From Hydrangea macrophylla (taxonomy: Eukaryota; Streptophyta; Magnoliopsida; Cornales; Hydrangeaceae), in assembly GCA_033977485.1 (NCBI GenBank), contig CM066990.1, positions 14,574,001 to 14,638,000 of the forward strand: a stretch of 64,000 bases of DNA, given 5' to 3'. Of the stretch, positions 32,392 through 43,489 are shown piece after piece. Each line of letters opens with the position of its first letter. Position 1 is the stretch's first letter. The translations under genes and the position numbers were made by a program. Under the pieces are notes generated by a model, which saw only the letters and a list, made by a program, of their open reading frames with translations, was not told where the DNA came from and did no database searches.

Positions 32392-34946
32392 AGTAGACAC
32401 CTCAATTTTCACCAAACGTCGAATTAAGGAGAGTGTTACCTCCATATCCGATGATGACAATGTCTGAACTTATCTAGGACTTCCAAAGATGATTCAAGCT
32501 CTTCGAAAGACTCCCCAACCCAAAACAAAAAGGAAAAAGGAAGGAAAAGGAAAAGAATAAGCAGAACGACACTCAAGCCTTTCCGCGGCAGTCACGGGCT
32601 ACTGTTGCGGCAGTCTCTGGATTGCCGGACGACATTCGGTGATTGCTGCGAATTTCATCACGTGCAGCAAAAATAATGAATTTTACTAAAAAACGGTAGT
32701 CCCTGGAGTTGTCTGCAGCATTCAGTGAATGCCGTTTCGGCAGTCAGTGAATGCCGCGCCGACATTCACTGAATGCCGATGCGACATTTACTAAGTGCTA
32801 CTTCTATCTCTGGTGAGTGCCGCGATTTTGTAACAGACAGCTGTAAGACAGTACGTTTTGTACTATCAAAAGGATGCCTGAATTAGGGTTTTTCAGTCCT
32901 GAAATGACTGAAATGCCCCTCTAAAAATTATCTATAAATAGAGGATGAATATTCACTTCTAGGGGAGATTTTTCTTTGAATCTATAGGTTGTATAAGTGT
33001 TCTTCTTGCCTTAATTTTCATAATTAGGAGTGAGTTTATAATAGTTTAAAAGAAAGAGTTGTGTGAATTAGTGTAGAAGAGCTTGATTAGTCTTTGGAAG
33101 TCCTCCAAAATCACAAAGTTGAGGATACTTTGGAGGTAAACTCTAGCATAATTAGTCTTTGTCCAAATTTAATTATAGTATGCATTGAGTTTCTTTAGTT
33201 TCCTTTTTCTTAGTTTTGTGTTCATCCCTTGGATTCATAAGACTTTCAATGTCTTACTTGAATCTCTTGGTTTGAAATCCCCAAAATCTCCTTGTAATCT
33301 TGTGGTTAATAAGGGGACTAAGGTTGATACTAGAATATTTAGCATAATGGACTTAAACCTATCTTCATGGTTTGAGGTTTGTTATGATTAAGTTTCATGA
33401 AGTTCTTCTATACTTCTTTGAAATTTATAAACATGAATATATTTAGTCTCCAATGACCACCAAATGGTAGGAGAATTAGCTTTAGACAAGCCCAATTCCA
33501 TGGCTTACTTGTCTAAGTTGACAGGATTGAAGTAAATTAACCCAATGAGCAGTGTGTTCACAATCTGTGTTTGATCATAGATTTTTACCCGAACATCGAA
33601 CCGTTGGAATGGAATGAAACCAATGGAAAAGTGTTTATAACTCAAAGTTCTACCACTGTAATTTTTGTTTTAAGGTAGTTTTATGCTTTGGGTGGTTTGA
33701 TCAAGGGTTTTGTGGAACAACCATAATCTGTCCAGAGTTTCAGAACAGTAATACTCTTTTGAAATAAGCAAATCAGAACCTTAATCAAGCACTTGTGATC
33801 CAAAATAAAATTTTCTAAGTATATTAATGTGTTAGGAAACCACCCTAAGAAGAACAAAGCATTTCCTATTTTTTTGCTATTTTTAGAAAATCGTGCAAGA
33901 ACTCTACGCAGAAGGTTGTAGAATCCTGAGTGATGTCTAGTTTTTGTCCAATTCCCGGAGATCTAACCGTTGAAACTTTCATTTCTTTTTTGGGTTATAA
34001 ACTAGACACAGAGGCATTTTGTGTCCAAAATTCACCAAGATCAAACCACAGGAACCATGCTTTTTATTTCTTTGAAGTTCTGATCTGCTCTCAGCAATTT
34101 CCAGAATTCTGTAATAATTTTGATCAATCTTATAAACAATGGCTTAGATGATATTTTCATGAGTCAAGGTTCAAACCATGTTTCAATAACGATTAGTTAA
34201 GCTTGAACTTAAAGTTTAAAGTGACCTAGAACAATAAGTATTTCATGACTTCTTCTCGCTTATGTTTACATTCATCCATGTGACTCGACATTTATAGTTA
34301 GGATTCGTTTGCTTTAGATTAATTACATTTGATAGATTTAGGTTAGAGGCTTAGGATCACTATTCAAATTTTACGTGCTATATATCATGTGGACTAACCC
34401 TTGTTTTGTAGCGCTGATGAGGTATGACTTTTTCACTCTCCTTTGGCTTAACTTTTCTTTGATTTTATCAATTTTATGACTTCATGCTTGACACATTAGA
34501 ATTAGGATCTTGCCTTATATGAATACATGTGATTAGAGACTCTTTTCTAGGATTTTCTTCCATTTGTATGCATTGCACGTTTAATATCGCTGCTGGATCC
34601 CGGGTAAGTTCTGTTGTTCCCTATTGCATATCATATTATTTGCTACTCGAATTATGTGATTTTTGAATGATATTTTATCACTTGTAATCTTACACCTTTT
34701 AGACATGCTTTTGTAATGTATATTTATACATATGTATTAGTTGAGGGCACATTTAAATTAATAATTCAATTAAAAGGATATTAAGTAGAGGCCTATTGCG
34801 AGATAGGATGAAAAGGGGTGTTTTAGTCCGATGGACTCCTTCCCTTCTCATTCCATAATCCCCGGACCTAATTAATCTATGGTTTCGCAAAAGATTAGTT
34901 TCCTTTTGAAATGGTTTTTTAATTTTTCCTTTTAAAAATTAAGTGG
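32392..34946 (+). repeat. Element B 3' LTR, first part
   Basis: Matches 1692-4230. The first base is A, not T, so the LTR starts AG in place of TG. The hairpin cluster is at 32566-32825 and TATAAATAG at 32933-32941. It is interrupted by element C after TTAAGTGG. Clearly more diverged from the 5' LTR than the two C LTRs are from each other, so B inserted before C. Confidence 0.92.
34942..34946 (+). repeat. Left target-site duplication of element C (AGTGG)
   Basis: AGTGG here and at 43413-43417, exactly flanking TGATCGGG...AACATCA. Joining the flanks restores B's LTR (compare AAGTGGCGACTC at 4228-4239). Confidence 0.95.
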
Positions 34947-36296
34947 TGATCGGGAGAGAACAAATCCTATTTATACGCCTTAACGAGCATCTGTTAGCTC
35001 CTTTTTATCCTGTTTTTGTATATTTTTACTTCGTTTTCTAGTTTTTGACAGGATTTGGAAGAAATCACCTAAACCAGGCTAAACAGGATGAAAAAGCATA
35101 AAGAAAGAAGCTGAAAAAGCCAAGTCGCGCGCGCGAAAAATAGAGAATCGCTCGCGCGAGAAACCCAAAATCGCGCGCGCGATCCGCGCGCGCGAAGTCC
35201 TAAATGTCGCGCTCGCGCGGTCCGTTCGCGCGATCCGTACAGAAATCAAAGTTGCGTATTTCAGTATACTGAAGACTCCTGTGCAAATGAAACTGCTGAA
35301 CGACGTCTACACTGTAAATTACATCAGTTTCAGTCCGTTTCGGGTTAGGAAGGCTTCCAAAACTTGTTGTAAATCTATATATACCCTATTTTATTACAAT
35401 TAAAGGGTTAGACATTGTTGGCAATTATTATACACACATTCTACAACCATACTTCCAGCCATTGAAGGTAGGGAAGCAAGGAGAAGAAGAAGAAGACCAA
35501 GGGTTTCCATGGCCTCCTCCATCAACTACTTGCCATCCATCACTTCCATGGACGGCTAGATCATAGATCTAGGGTTTCAATGAAACCCTAGCCAAGTAAT
35601 AGGGTTTTATTTATGTTTTTACTTTAGGTTTATTATGTATGGATGACAGTCACATGTTTAGGGGATTTTTATAAATAAATCGAACTTCTAGTGATTAAAT
35701 CATTACTTTCAGAATTTATTCTTGTCTTAGATCTATTTTGACTGTGATGTGCTCAACGATCTATGCTTGCTGTGCTTGTTTAGATTGTTTACATGTGATG
35801 GTGCTTTATTGATTTGTGCTATCAAGTATCCGAATAGTCCATGCCTAGGTTAGACGGATTAGATCACAACCCTAGTTTAGTGTGGGATAATTCGTGCTAA
35901 CCGAAGATGGATTATGTTGGTGCTTGAACCATGATTATTTTCTTGACGGAGGAATTGGGCTTGTAGCTACAACTCCCCATAATCATCCAACTTAGTAAGC
36001 TAAAGTAATTCATAAATATTCTCTATTATGACGCTAGTGGTGGATTTGCAATCCTAGGTTCCCTTAAACATATTCATAAAAACACTTTTTAATTGCTTTC
36101 ATAGTTTAAATTTATTTTTATTGTTATTAGTTTAATTCAAACCAAATCAAAATCCGTTTTCATAATTAACTAAAGTTAGGTTTTAAAATTAAGTCGCTGT
36201 AGTTAATCAATCTCTGTGGGTTCGACCTTTACTTCCACACTGCAAATCTTTTGAAAAGTAAAGAACACTTTTGATATCTTGATATTGACAACATCA
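34947..36296 (+). repeat. Element C 5' LTR (1,350 bp)
   Basis: TGATCGGGAG...GACAACATCA. U3 has a CG-rich palindrome cluster (35125-35233). TATATATA at 35376-35383 is the likely TATA box. The same length as the 3' LTR, with no insertion or deletion noticed. Confidence 0.95.
35125..35233 (+). repeat. CG palindrome cluster in U3 of C's 5' LTR
   Basis: Repeated self-complementary blocks such as TCGCGCGCGCGA and GCTCGCGCGAG in an otherwise AT-rich LTR, about 140-250 bp before the TATA box. It is present in the 3' LTR (42241-42349) and, in related form, inside the element (39691-39903). Confidence 0.9.
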
Positions 36297-36301
36297 ATTT
36301 T

Positions 36302-36319
36302 TGGCGCCGTTGCCGGGGA
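36302..36319 (+). promoter_or_regulatory. Element C primer-binding site (tRNA-Asp type)
   Basis: TGGCGCCGTTGCCGGGGA, five bases after the LTR end, complementary to the 3' end of plant tRNA-Asp (CCCCGGCAACGGCGCCA). It is typical of Athila elements. Confidence 0.9.
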
Positions 36320-36771
36320 TTGCATTACTACCTTTAGTTTTATAATCTTAGTTTAGTTAATTTGTAAATATTAGGTTAGTTTTTATTATTTTTCTTATTT
36401 TCCGTTTTGTTTATTAGTTACTAACTTGTTCTTTTATTTTGTAGTCAACGTTTCCGAGTGGAGCAGCTAATTACATCACAGGAGCTTACGCAAATATAAA
36501 TATAAATAAAGTAAAATAAATTGCTTCTTGTGAAACTCGCTTTAAACCACTGTAAGTCAGGGCGCTGTGATGCACTATTTCCATTAGTTTAGGGTTAATT
36601 GCACTGCATTAGCTAGGAAACCCGGGGCACTGGGCTTGACGCGGTCATTGCATTACAGGATATTATTCATGCATCACAGTAGTTGAGTGCTTGTTATCTT
36701 AGTTGCGTGATTGCTATTTGTTTTTTTTTAGTTGAGTCAGTTTTTGTTTTTAGTTTACTTTCTTTTAGTTT
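36320..36771 (+). other. Element C leader, non-coding
   Basis: About 450 bp between primer site and gag. AT-rich with no frame of note. Confidence 0.7.
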
Positions 36772-38607
36772 ATGTTAGGTACGCGTTCAAATAAACCGGA
36801 ATTAAAACCTTTTGACTCTGAACTTGAACGTACATTAAGACTTAACAAGTCTTCCAACTTAACTTCTAGAACACGGTTTTTAATAGACGACGATTTGACA
36901 CCGAAACCAACGTCTTTATTTGAGTCCGAAATACGTAGTACTCTTACAAGACTAAAGAAACCACACTTTAATAACATATAACCAATTAAAATGGCAGACA
37001 TTGGAAATAATAACGAAAACAACCAAAATAACAACGTAGCTAATATGAATAATCTTAATATACCGCCACCTCCTCCACTTATAAATTATTTTATTCCTAC
37101 TACTTACACGCCACAAGCCGGTATCGAATTACCTGAGGTAACAGCATCTCACTTTGAGATAAAGTCGTCTACCATCTCGCTACTTCCATCATTCCATGGC
37201 CGTCTAAATGAAGACCCTTACCAACACTTAGGGGATTTTCAGGGTATATGCTCTACTTTGAAAATACAAAACCTAAATAATGATGAATTAAAATTGCGGC
37301 TCTTCCCATTCTCCTTAAGAGACAAAGCGAAGTATTGGCTTCAATCACTTGAGCCAAACACAATAAAAACATGGGAAGCCTTATACACCGCCTTTTTACA
37401 AAAGTTTTTCCCTATTATGCATACAAATAAGATAAGAAAAGATATAACTAATTTTGTGATGCAAGATGGGGAGACTCTTTATGACACGTGGGAAAAATTT
37501 AAAGAATTATTACGTTCGTGCCCACACCATCAGGTTCCCAAGTGGCAATTGGTTCAAGTCTTCTACGAGGGGCTTATTCCCTCTGTTAGGAATACCGTCG
37601 ATGCCGTTTGTGCGGGAACCTTCCTACACAAAAGCGCCGATGAGGCCTGGAAAATTTTTGAAACATTAAGCGAGAATTCGATGCATCAGGCTGTATCAGT
37701 ACGTTCCGAGGGATATCATTCACAACCTAAGAGGGAGGTAAAGTTTGAGTCAAGTTAGTCAATTAAAATAAAAGAACTATCTAACAAACTTGACCAACTT
37801 TTAACAATGAACCAAACGACAGCCCCACCCACGCATGAAATTTGTGCATTATATTCTGATCCTTCACATTCGATACTTGCATGTCCATCGGCGAGTCAAT
37901 TTTCGGAATTCGTGGAGCAACACATTAACTCTATTCAACAATACCCACGAAATAATTATAATTCGACTACTAATAATCCGGATGCGCCATGGAGAAACCA
38001 TCCTAACTTCTCGTGGAAAAATAATAATAATAATCCTAATGAGGCGACTAATTTTCCTAATGCATATCGACCTCAGTCTCAACCTAATCAATACCAACAA
38101 CCGCCTCCTAATCCGAACCCTCCAAGGGGTAACATTTTTGAGGAAAAGGTGTTGGCATCCCTTAATAAAATTAAAACGTAAGTACATGCACAAGCACAAA
38201 TAGTGCACTCTCATACACAATCCATTGCGAAGCTTGAATCCCAAATGGGATAACTAGCTACCGTAGTGAGTCGTAGAAACGAGGGGACGTTGCCTAGTCA
38301 AACAATTCAAAACCCTAAGGGACAATATGAGGTTAAGGGGTCGAATGAACAAGTAAACGCTGTCTCAACTAGGATGACTACACGAGAGGAGGTGATAGAA
38401 ACCCCTAATAAGAATGAGAATGTGATAGATGTGAACATCAACTCTAATAAAGAGAGGGGTGAGGACGTGAATCAAAGTAGAAAAGAAAATGAATCGGTCT
38501 CAACAAATTATATTCCGAGAATGCCATATCCACCTAATGTTGAGGGACCGTCACATTTGCCCAAGAAAGGGTCAAAAATGGAAGATATACTCGAGGTGTT
38601 TAAATAA
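36772..38607 (+). pseudogene. Element C gag
   Basis: Athila-type gag read from ATG 36772 (MLGTRSNKPELKPFDSELER). Landmarks: Asn-rich N-terminal region, FEIKSSTISLLPSFHGRLNE, LRLFPFSLRDKAKYWLQSLE, WEALYTAFLQKFFP, FVMQDGETLYDTWEKFKELL, QVFYEGLIPSVRNTVDAVCA (capsid core), CPSASQF, and the Athila-like LESQMG-stop-LATVVS. One frame runs through to the protease, broken only by stops at 36979 (TAA), 37756 (TAG), 38179 (TAA), 38251 (TAA) and 38605 (TAA). Each sits where glutamine CAA or CAG is plausible. No frameshift was seen. Cannot make full-length gag unless stops are read through. Confidence 0.9.
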
Positions 38608-39477
38608 GTTAAAATCAATATTCCTTTCCTTGATTCTATTAAACAAATTCCCGCTTATGCTAAATGTTTAAAAGACCTTTGTACTCAAAAGCGCAAAATA
38701 CGTAGTCATACTCCTAAAAAGGTCTTTCTCACAGAAGAAGTAAGCTCTATATTCCAACACGCTCCTCCGAAGTATAAGGATCCTGGTACGCCTACGATTT
38801 CATGTGTCATAGGTGACACTATCATTCATCGGGCTCTCCTTGACTTAGGAGCTAGTGTTAATCTCATACCTTATCACGTCTATAAACAATTAGGTCTAGG
38901 TGAACTGAAACCTACGGCCGCTACAATACAATTAGCGGATCGTTCTATTAAAATACCTAGAGGAATCGTCGAGGACGTCTTGGTTAAGGTTGATAAATGC
39001 TATTATCCTGTCGACTTCATGGTCCTTGACACTGAACCCGTGCTAGATGCTAGGAAACACACTCCTGTCATTCTAGGCCGTCCATTCTTAGCAACCGCTA
39101 ACGCACGTGTTAACTGCCGGACGGGGGTAATGAAAGTGTCGTTTGGGAACATGAACTTAAAATTAAACGTTTTTAATGCTATGGATCAACCTCCTAAAGA
39201 TGACGATTACCTATGTGAGGCAGAAGGTGAGGTAAGACGGAATATTGAGCCTAACAAAGCAATAAATGTGAGTAACGACAAAGATATAGAGGATGATGAG
39301 TGGATGAACCCTAATACCTCGGACCCTAATGCTGAATCTACTCGGAAGGTAAGAAATCGATTTGAACATACTGACAAACCGTCAATCGAATTAATTCAAA
39401 GCGACGTGATTTCTGCTTACCATCGAGCTCTACCTGATATTCTTAGGGGTACAAAGTCTGATTTTCAACCTCCGTGA
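38608..39477 (+). pseudogene. Element C protease
   Basis: Same frame as gag. It begins with the Athila-like linker VKINIPFLDSIKQIPAYAKC, then the aspartic protease: ISCVIGDTIIHRALLDLGASVNLIPYHV (active site DLGAS, about 38851-38865), KIPRGIVEDVLVKVDKCYYP, and VILGRPFLATANARVNCRTG. The acidic tail ends FQPP then TGA at 39475-39477. Its own stretch after 38607 is fully open. In an autonomous Athila the RT would follow. Here the frame ends and a perfect palindrome begins at the next base. Confidence 0.9.
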
Positions 39478-39507
39478 GTCTTCAGCTAGAACGTTCTAGC
39501 TGAAGAC
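39478..39507 (+). repeat. Perfect 30-bp palindrome right after the C protease stop codon
   Basis: Arms GTCTTCAGCTAGAAC and GTTCTAGCTGAAGAC, 15 bases each with no loop. It is followed by GTAAAAGTTAGCGCTTCTTG and then GGGAGGCAACCC, itself a short hairpin. I recall this post-pol text in Athila elements. Confidence 0.95.
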
Positions 39508-42049
39508 GTAAAAGTTAGCGCTTCTTGGGAGGCAACCCAAGCTTGATTTCGTCTGTTTCTTTGATTTTTGGATGTTTTTGAGTCATTTTGGTCAGTCTTG
39601 GAGTTTTTCTGGACAGGTTTGGGGGTCAGAATTAATTTATTTTAATATTACATACATAATTTTAGCTAAAAAATGGAAATAACCCAAATAGCGTGTGCGG
39701 CCCGCTCGCGCGAGACGTCGCTCGCGCGGCCCGCTAGCGCGAGTTTGTGCCTTAGGCGTTTTTCCTTGTTCTTTCTTATATGATGCCTCTGCTTCTTCTC
39801 GCGCCTAGCCTCGCGGGCGCGAGGTAGCTCGCTCGCGCGAGATATTGATTAACCAAAAAAAAAAAAACTTGGGATTCGCGCGCGCGATAGCCGCTCGCGC
39901 GATACCCTATTTTTCTGATATTTTCTTTTGTTTTCTATATCAGTCCTCCATACCTGCTCAGGTAGTTTTTCCATTTCTGTTTTTGTTTCGTAGGTCCTTT
40001 ACCATCAGGTTTTTGATTGATGTCATAATTCTGGTTATGTTTTATTTTATCGTATGCTTTGTTTTCTTTTCTAGTTTATGTTTATGTTGTTTTCTTTGTT
40101 TTGTTATATCGTATAGATTAGGTTAATTTATTTATATTTCTTTTAGTTGTTTTTCATCTTTTCTTTGTTTAGTTTCTTTTCTCTAGTATTAACAGGTACA
40201 TTTGAACTTTATCGCTATGTTCTTATACCTTCACCTGTTTGTCCTTGCCGAGATCGAGGTATTATCCTTCCTTCATTACCTACTCTCCGTTCTTTCATTT
40301 TATTATTTCATTGGGGACAATGAAAGGTTTAGGTTTGGGGGTATATACACATGCACATTAGTTTATGCAAAATTTTAAAATTTTTCAATAAGTGTGTTTA
40401 AATAAACGATGTTACCGACGTTTTTGCAATATCAATTTGATACTTCTTGTTCAATAACTTTGATTGTTATAGAATGGTAAACAAGAGAAGAGGTGATTAA
40501 ACATTTGCTGAAGTTATGATATGACGTTTTAAGTTATGTATTGTTTGAATCGTAGTTTTATATCATAAATTTTCACATAAACCTATGCACTGCACGTAGT
40601 CATTGGAATACATGTTTGATGTGAACTATAATATGATTCTGATTTCTAGATAACACATGGTGGAGACTAAGCCCGGTGAGCTTTTGAGCCTATCTTTTCT
40701 TTGTAGAGGGTTATAAATACATCTTGTGTTTGTCGAATTTCATTGAAATAGCGCATCTACTTGTTGTTTAGTCTCATTATTCTTATTTTGGTTGATAGTC
40801 AAGTTAAAATATTTGTTACCATGCTAAATAATCTTCCATTGTAAACATTGAAGAACCATACGACTTTAGGACATGATTTTAGGCCCTCTTTGTTTATTGC
40901 CGACCGATAAAAGATAAAATTTCCTTAGTTCGCCCTTTGAGCCGTTACAATGCCTCTTTTTCTTTGTTCACCATTATCCTCTTTAAAAGCTCCAACTTGA
41001 TCAACTTGGAGTATACCACTGGAAGAGTGATCAACTTTTAGTAGTATTAAGGCGATGTGTTGATTGAGAAGAAGAAGAAAATAAGATGCTATTGGGGTAG
41101 TTGCTTGGTATTCAATGAATAATCATTTGAGAAGCAAGAAAAGAAAAAGGAAAAGAAAACAAAATAAAAAGAAGAAGGTTGAAAAAAAAATGAATGAGAA
41201 AAAGTATGAAAAGATGAATGTGGTAGAAGAGACGAATGAAAGAAATCGAACATGCCTTACAATGCCATTCTAAACCTACCCAATTAATCCGTTCTATCAT
41301 TTTTCATTGGCTGATCCACATTACAACCTTTGAAAAGTCCTATCTGATCCTAGGAAACATGGTTTGGATATGTAAACGATGGGAGGGGGATTAAAATATG
41401 GTAATGATTAATTTTTCTTGATTATTGGCATCCTATCCATGAGACTACTATTCTTTTGTGTCATGCGTCTTTTTCGAGTCATATGTGAGCATTTCTTGTT
41501 TTGAAAATATATTTCCTTTACTCACATATATTAGAAAAATTACACCTGTTTCTGAGTGTTTCATTTGAGAGTGTAATTAACATTGTGAGATTCGTAGTCG
41601 AAGCATAGTTGGATGGTTATCCGAGTTATATTCCATGTTCATGACATACGTGTGTTCATTTGACTACCACATCACACACTTGCAATCTTATGAGGAACTC
41701 TATTGATTCGTACATTGCATGCACTTGATTGTTTCTCATGATATAGGTGAACGTTTGATTCTGTTTCTTCCTCTTCGTTATTCTATTTCGAATCATTGTT
41801 TTATAATAAGGAGTATTGTTTATTTGTTTTTCTTTTTAATAAAACTTTTTAAATTTCTAAGTTAATAAAGATGGTTGTGGGAGACTTGTTGATGAGAACC
41901 CTCACGAGACTTTACTCGTCCGACTAGGGACACCTAGAGGTTTAAAAGGCTTGTTGCATATGCTAAATGCAATCGTGATCCATGCGAAAATGGAATAGAT
42001 TTTTATTAGTAGTTTTTATTTTAGTTTTGCTCGAGGACTAGCAAAATGT
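39508..42049 (+). other. Element C 3' non-coding region
   Basis: 2.5 kb without a recognisable gene on either strand. No envelope-like ORF was found. It holds a CG palindrome cluster (39691-39903), an A11-12 run (about 39856), an internal polypurine-tract-like AGGTTTGGGGGT (40331-40342) and a purine-rich stretch at about 41060-41230. Confidence 0.75.
39691..39903 (+). repeat. Internal CG palindrome cluster of element C
   Basis: Blocks such as GCTCGCGCGAG, TCGCGGGCGCGA and TCGCGCGCGCGATAG, of the same kind as in the LTR U3 (35125-35233). Text downstream includes CTATATCAG but no convincing TATA box. Confidence 0.88.
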
Positions 42050-42062
42050 AGGTTTGGGGGTG
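42050..42062 (+). promoter_or_regulatory. Element C polypurine tract
   Basis: AGGTTTGGGGGTG directly before TGATCGGG of the 3' LTR. Its first 12 bases also occur exactly at 40331-40342. Confidence 0.85.
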
Positions 42063-43412
42063 TGATCGGGAGAGAACAAATCCTATTTATACGCCTTAAC
42101 GAGCATCTGTTAGCTCCTTTTTATCCTGTTTTTGTATATTTTTACTTCGTTTTCTAATTTTTGACAGGATTTGCAAGAAATCACCTAAACCAGGCTAAAC
42201 AGGATGAAAAAGCATAAAGAAAGAAGCTGAAAAAGCCAAGTCACGCGCGCGAAAAATAGAGAATCGCTCGCGCGAGAAACCCAAAATCGCTCGCGTGATC
42301 CGCGCGCGCGAAGTCCTAAATGTCGCGCTCGTGCGGTCCGCTCGCGCGATCCGTACAGAAATCAAAGTTGCGTATTTCAGTATACTGAAGACTCCTATGC
42401 AAACGAAACTGCTGAACGACGTCTAGACTGTAAATTACATCAGTTTTCGTCCGTTTCGGGTTAGGAAGGCTTCCAAAACTTGTTGTAAATCTATATATAC
42501 CCTATTTTATTACAATTAAAGGGTTAGACATTGTTGGCAATTATTATACACACATTCTACAACCATACTTCCGGCCATTGAAGGTAGGGAAACAAGGAGA
42601 AGAAGAAGAAGACCAAGGGTTTCCATGGCCTCCTCCATCAACTACTTGCCATCCATCACTTCCATGGACGGCTAGATCATAGATCTAGGGTTTCAATTAA
42701 ACCCTAGCCAAGTAATAGGGTTTTATTTATGTTTTTACTTTAGGTTTATTATGTATGGATGACAGTCACATGTTTAGGGGATTTTTATAAATAAATCGAA
42801 CTTCTAGTGATTAAATCATTACTTTCAGAATTTATTCTTGTCTTAGATCTATTTTGACTGTGATGTGCTCAACGATCTATGCTTGCTGTGCTTGTTTAGA
42901 TTGTTTACATGTGATGGTGCTTTATTGATTTGTGCTATCAAGTATCCGAATAGTCCATGCCTAGGTTAGACGGATTAGATCACAACCCTAGTTTAGTGTG
43001 GGATAATTCGTGCTAACCGAAGATGGATTATGTTGGTGCTTGAACCATGATTATTTTCTTGACGGAGGAATTGGGCTTGTAGCTACAATTCCCCATAATC
43101 ATCCAACTTAGTACGCTAAAGTAATTCATAAATATTCTCTATTATTACGCTAGTGGTGGATTTGCAATCCTAGGTTCCCTTAAACATATTCATAAAAACA
43201 CTTTTTAATTGCTTTCATAGTTTAGATTTATTTTTATTGTTATTAGTTTAATTCAAACCAAATCAAAATCCATTTTCATAATTAACTAAAGTTAGGTTTT
43301 AAAATTAAGTCGGTGTAGTTAATCAATCTCTGTGGGTTCGACCTTTACTTCCACACTGCAAATCTTTTGAAAAGTAAAGAACACTTTTTATATCTTGATA
43401 TGGACAACATCA
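42063..43412 (+). repeat. Element C 3' LTR (1,350 bp)
   Basis: Same length as the 5' LTR and about 98.3% identical by eye count (roughly 23 differences). Several differences fall in the CG cluster (42241-42349) as C/T or G/A changes at CpG. Confidence 0.95.
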
Positions 43413-43484
43413 AGTGGCAACTCATTTGTTTTTAATTTGAAAATTTTAAAAGCTGTGGATAAAAGAAAACTGCGATATCCACAG
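43413..43484 (+). repeat. Element B 3' LTR, last part
   Basis: AGTGG (target duplication of C) followed by the LTR end CGATATCCACA, matching 4229-4299. GATTT at 43485-43489 is B's right target duplication. Confidence 0.93.
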
Positions 43485-43489
43485 ATTTA

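Larger units (their letters stand above)
34947..43412 (+). mobile_element. Element C: non-autonomous Athila-type element (gag-protease only)
   Basis: 8.47-kb element with two 1,350-bp LTRs (34947-36296 and 42063-43412) differing by about 23 bases by eye, a tRNA-Asp-type primer site, an Athila-type gag-protease frame (36772-39477) and a long non-coding 3' part. Reverse transcriptase, RNase H and integrase are wholly absent, so it must have been moved in trans. It is the youngest dated insertion here. Confidence 0.93.
1692..43484 (+). mobile_element. Element B: Tat/Ogre-type Ty3/gypsy retrotransposon, with three nested elements
   Basis: Large plus-strand LTR retrotransposon flanked by GATTT (1687-1691 and 43485-43489). 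Order: 5' LTR (1692-4299), primer-binding site, long leader, gag (5627 on), protease and G-patch-like segment (7465-8280), reverse transcriptase, two RNase H regions and integrase (18702-22568), an antisense spliced gene (23254-26154), a tandem-repeat 3' UTR (31540-31960), polypurine tract, and a 3' LTR (32392-34946 plus 43413-43484). Long LTRs, the G-patch-like stretch between protease and RT, a second RNase H after the first and an antisense extra ORF are recalled features of the Tat/Ogre lineage. It is decayed by frameshifts and stops. Own length without nested elements is roughly 18 kb. Confidence 0.9.

Noticed and set aside
33185..34151. Short plus-strand ORFs inside B's 3' LTR
   Set aside because: Not open in the 5' LTR copy, so not conserved. 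AT-rich chance ORFs.
35501..35560. Short coding-like start (ATGGCCTCCTCCATCAAC) downstream of the TATA box in C's LTR
   Set aside because: It occurs identically in both LTRs but stops within about 17 codons. No evidence for a peptide gene.
37864..38244. 126-aa minus-strand ORF opposite C's gag
   Set aside because: Shadow of the Asn-rich gag tail (AAT repeats read as isoleucine and arginine).
39845..40126. 93-aa hydrophobic ORF as an Athila envelope-like gene
   Set aside because: Begins in the CG cluster and poly-A run. Its hydrophobicity comes from T-rich sequence. Too short, with no signal peptide or conserved motif.
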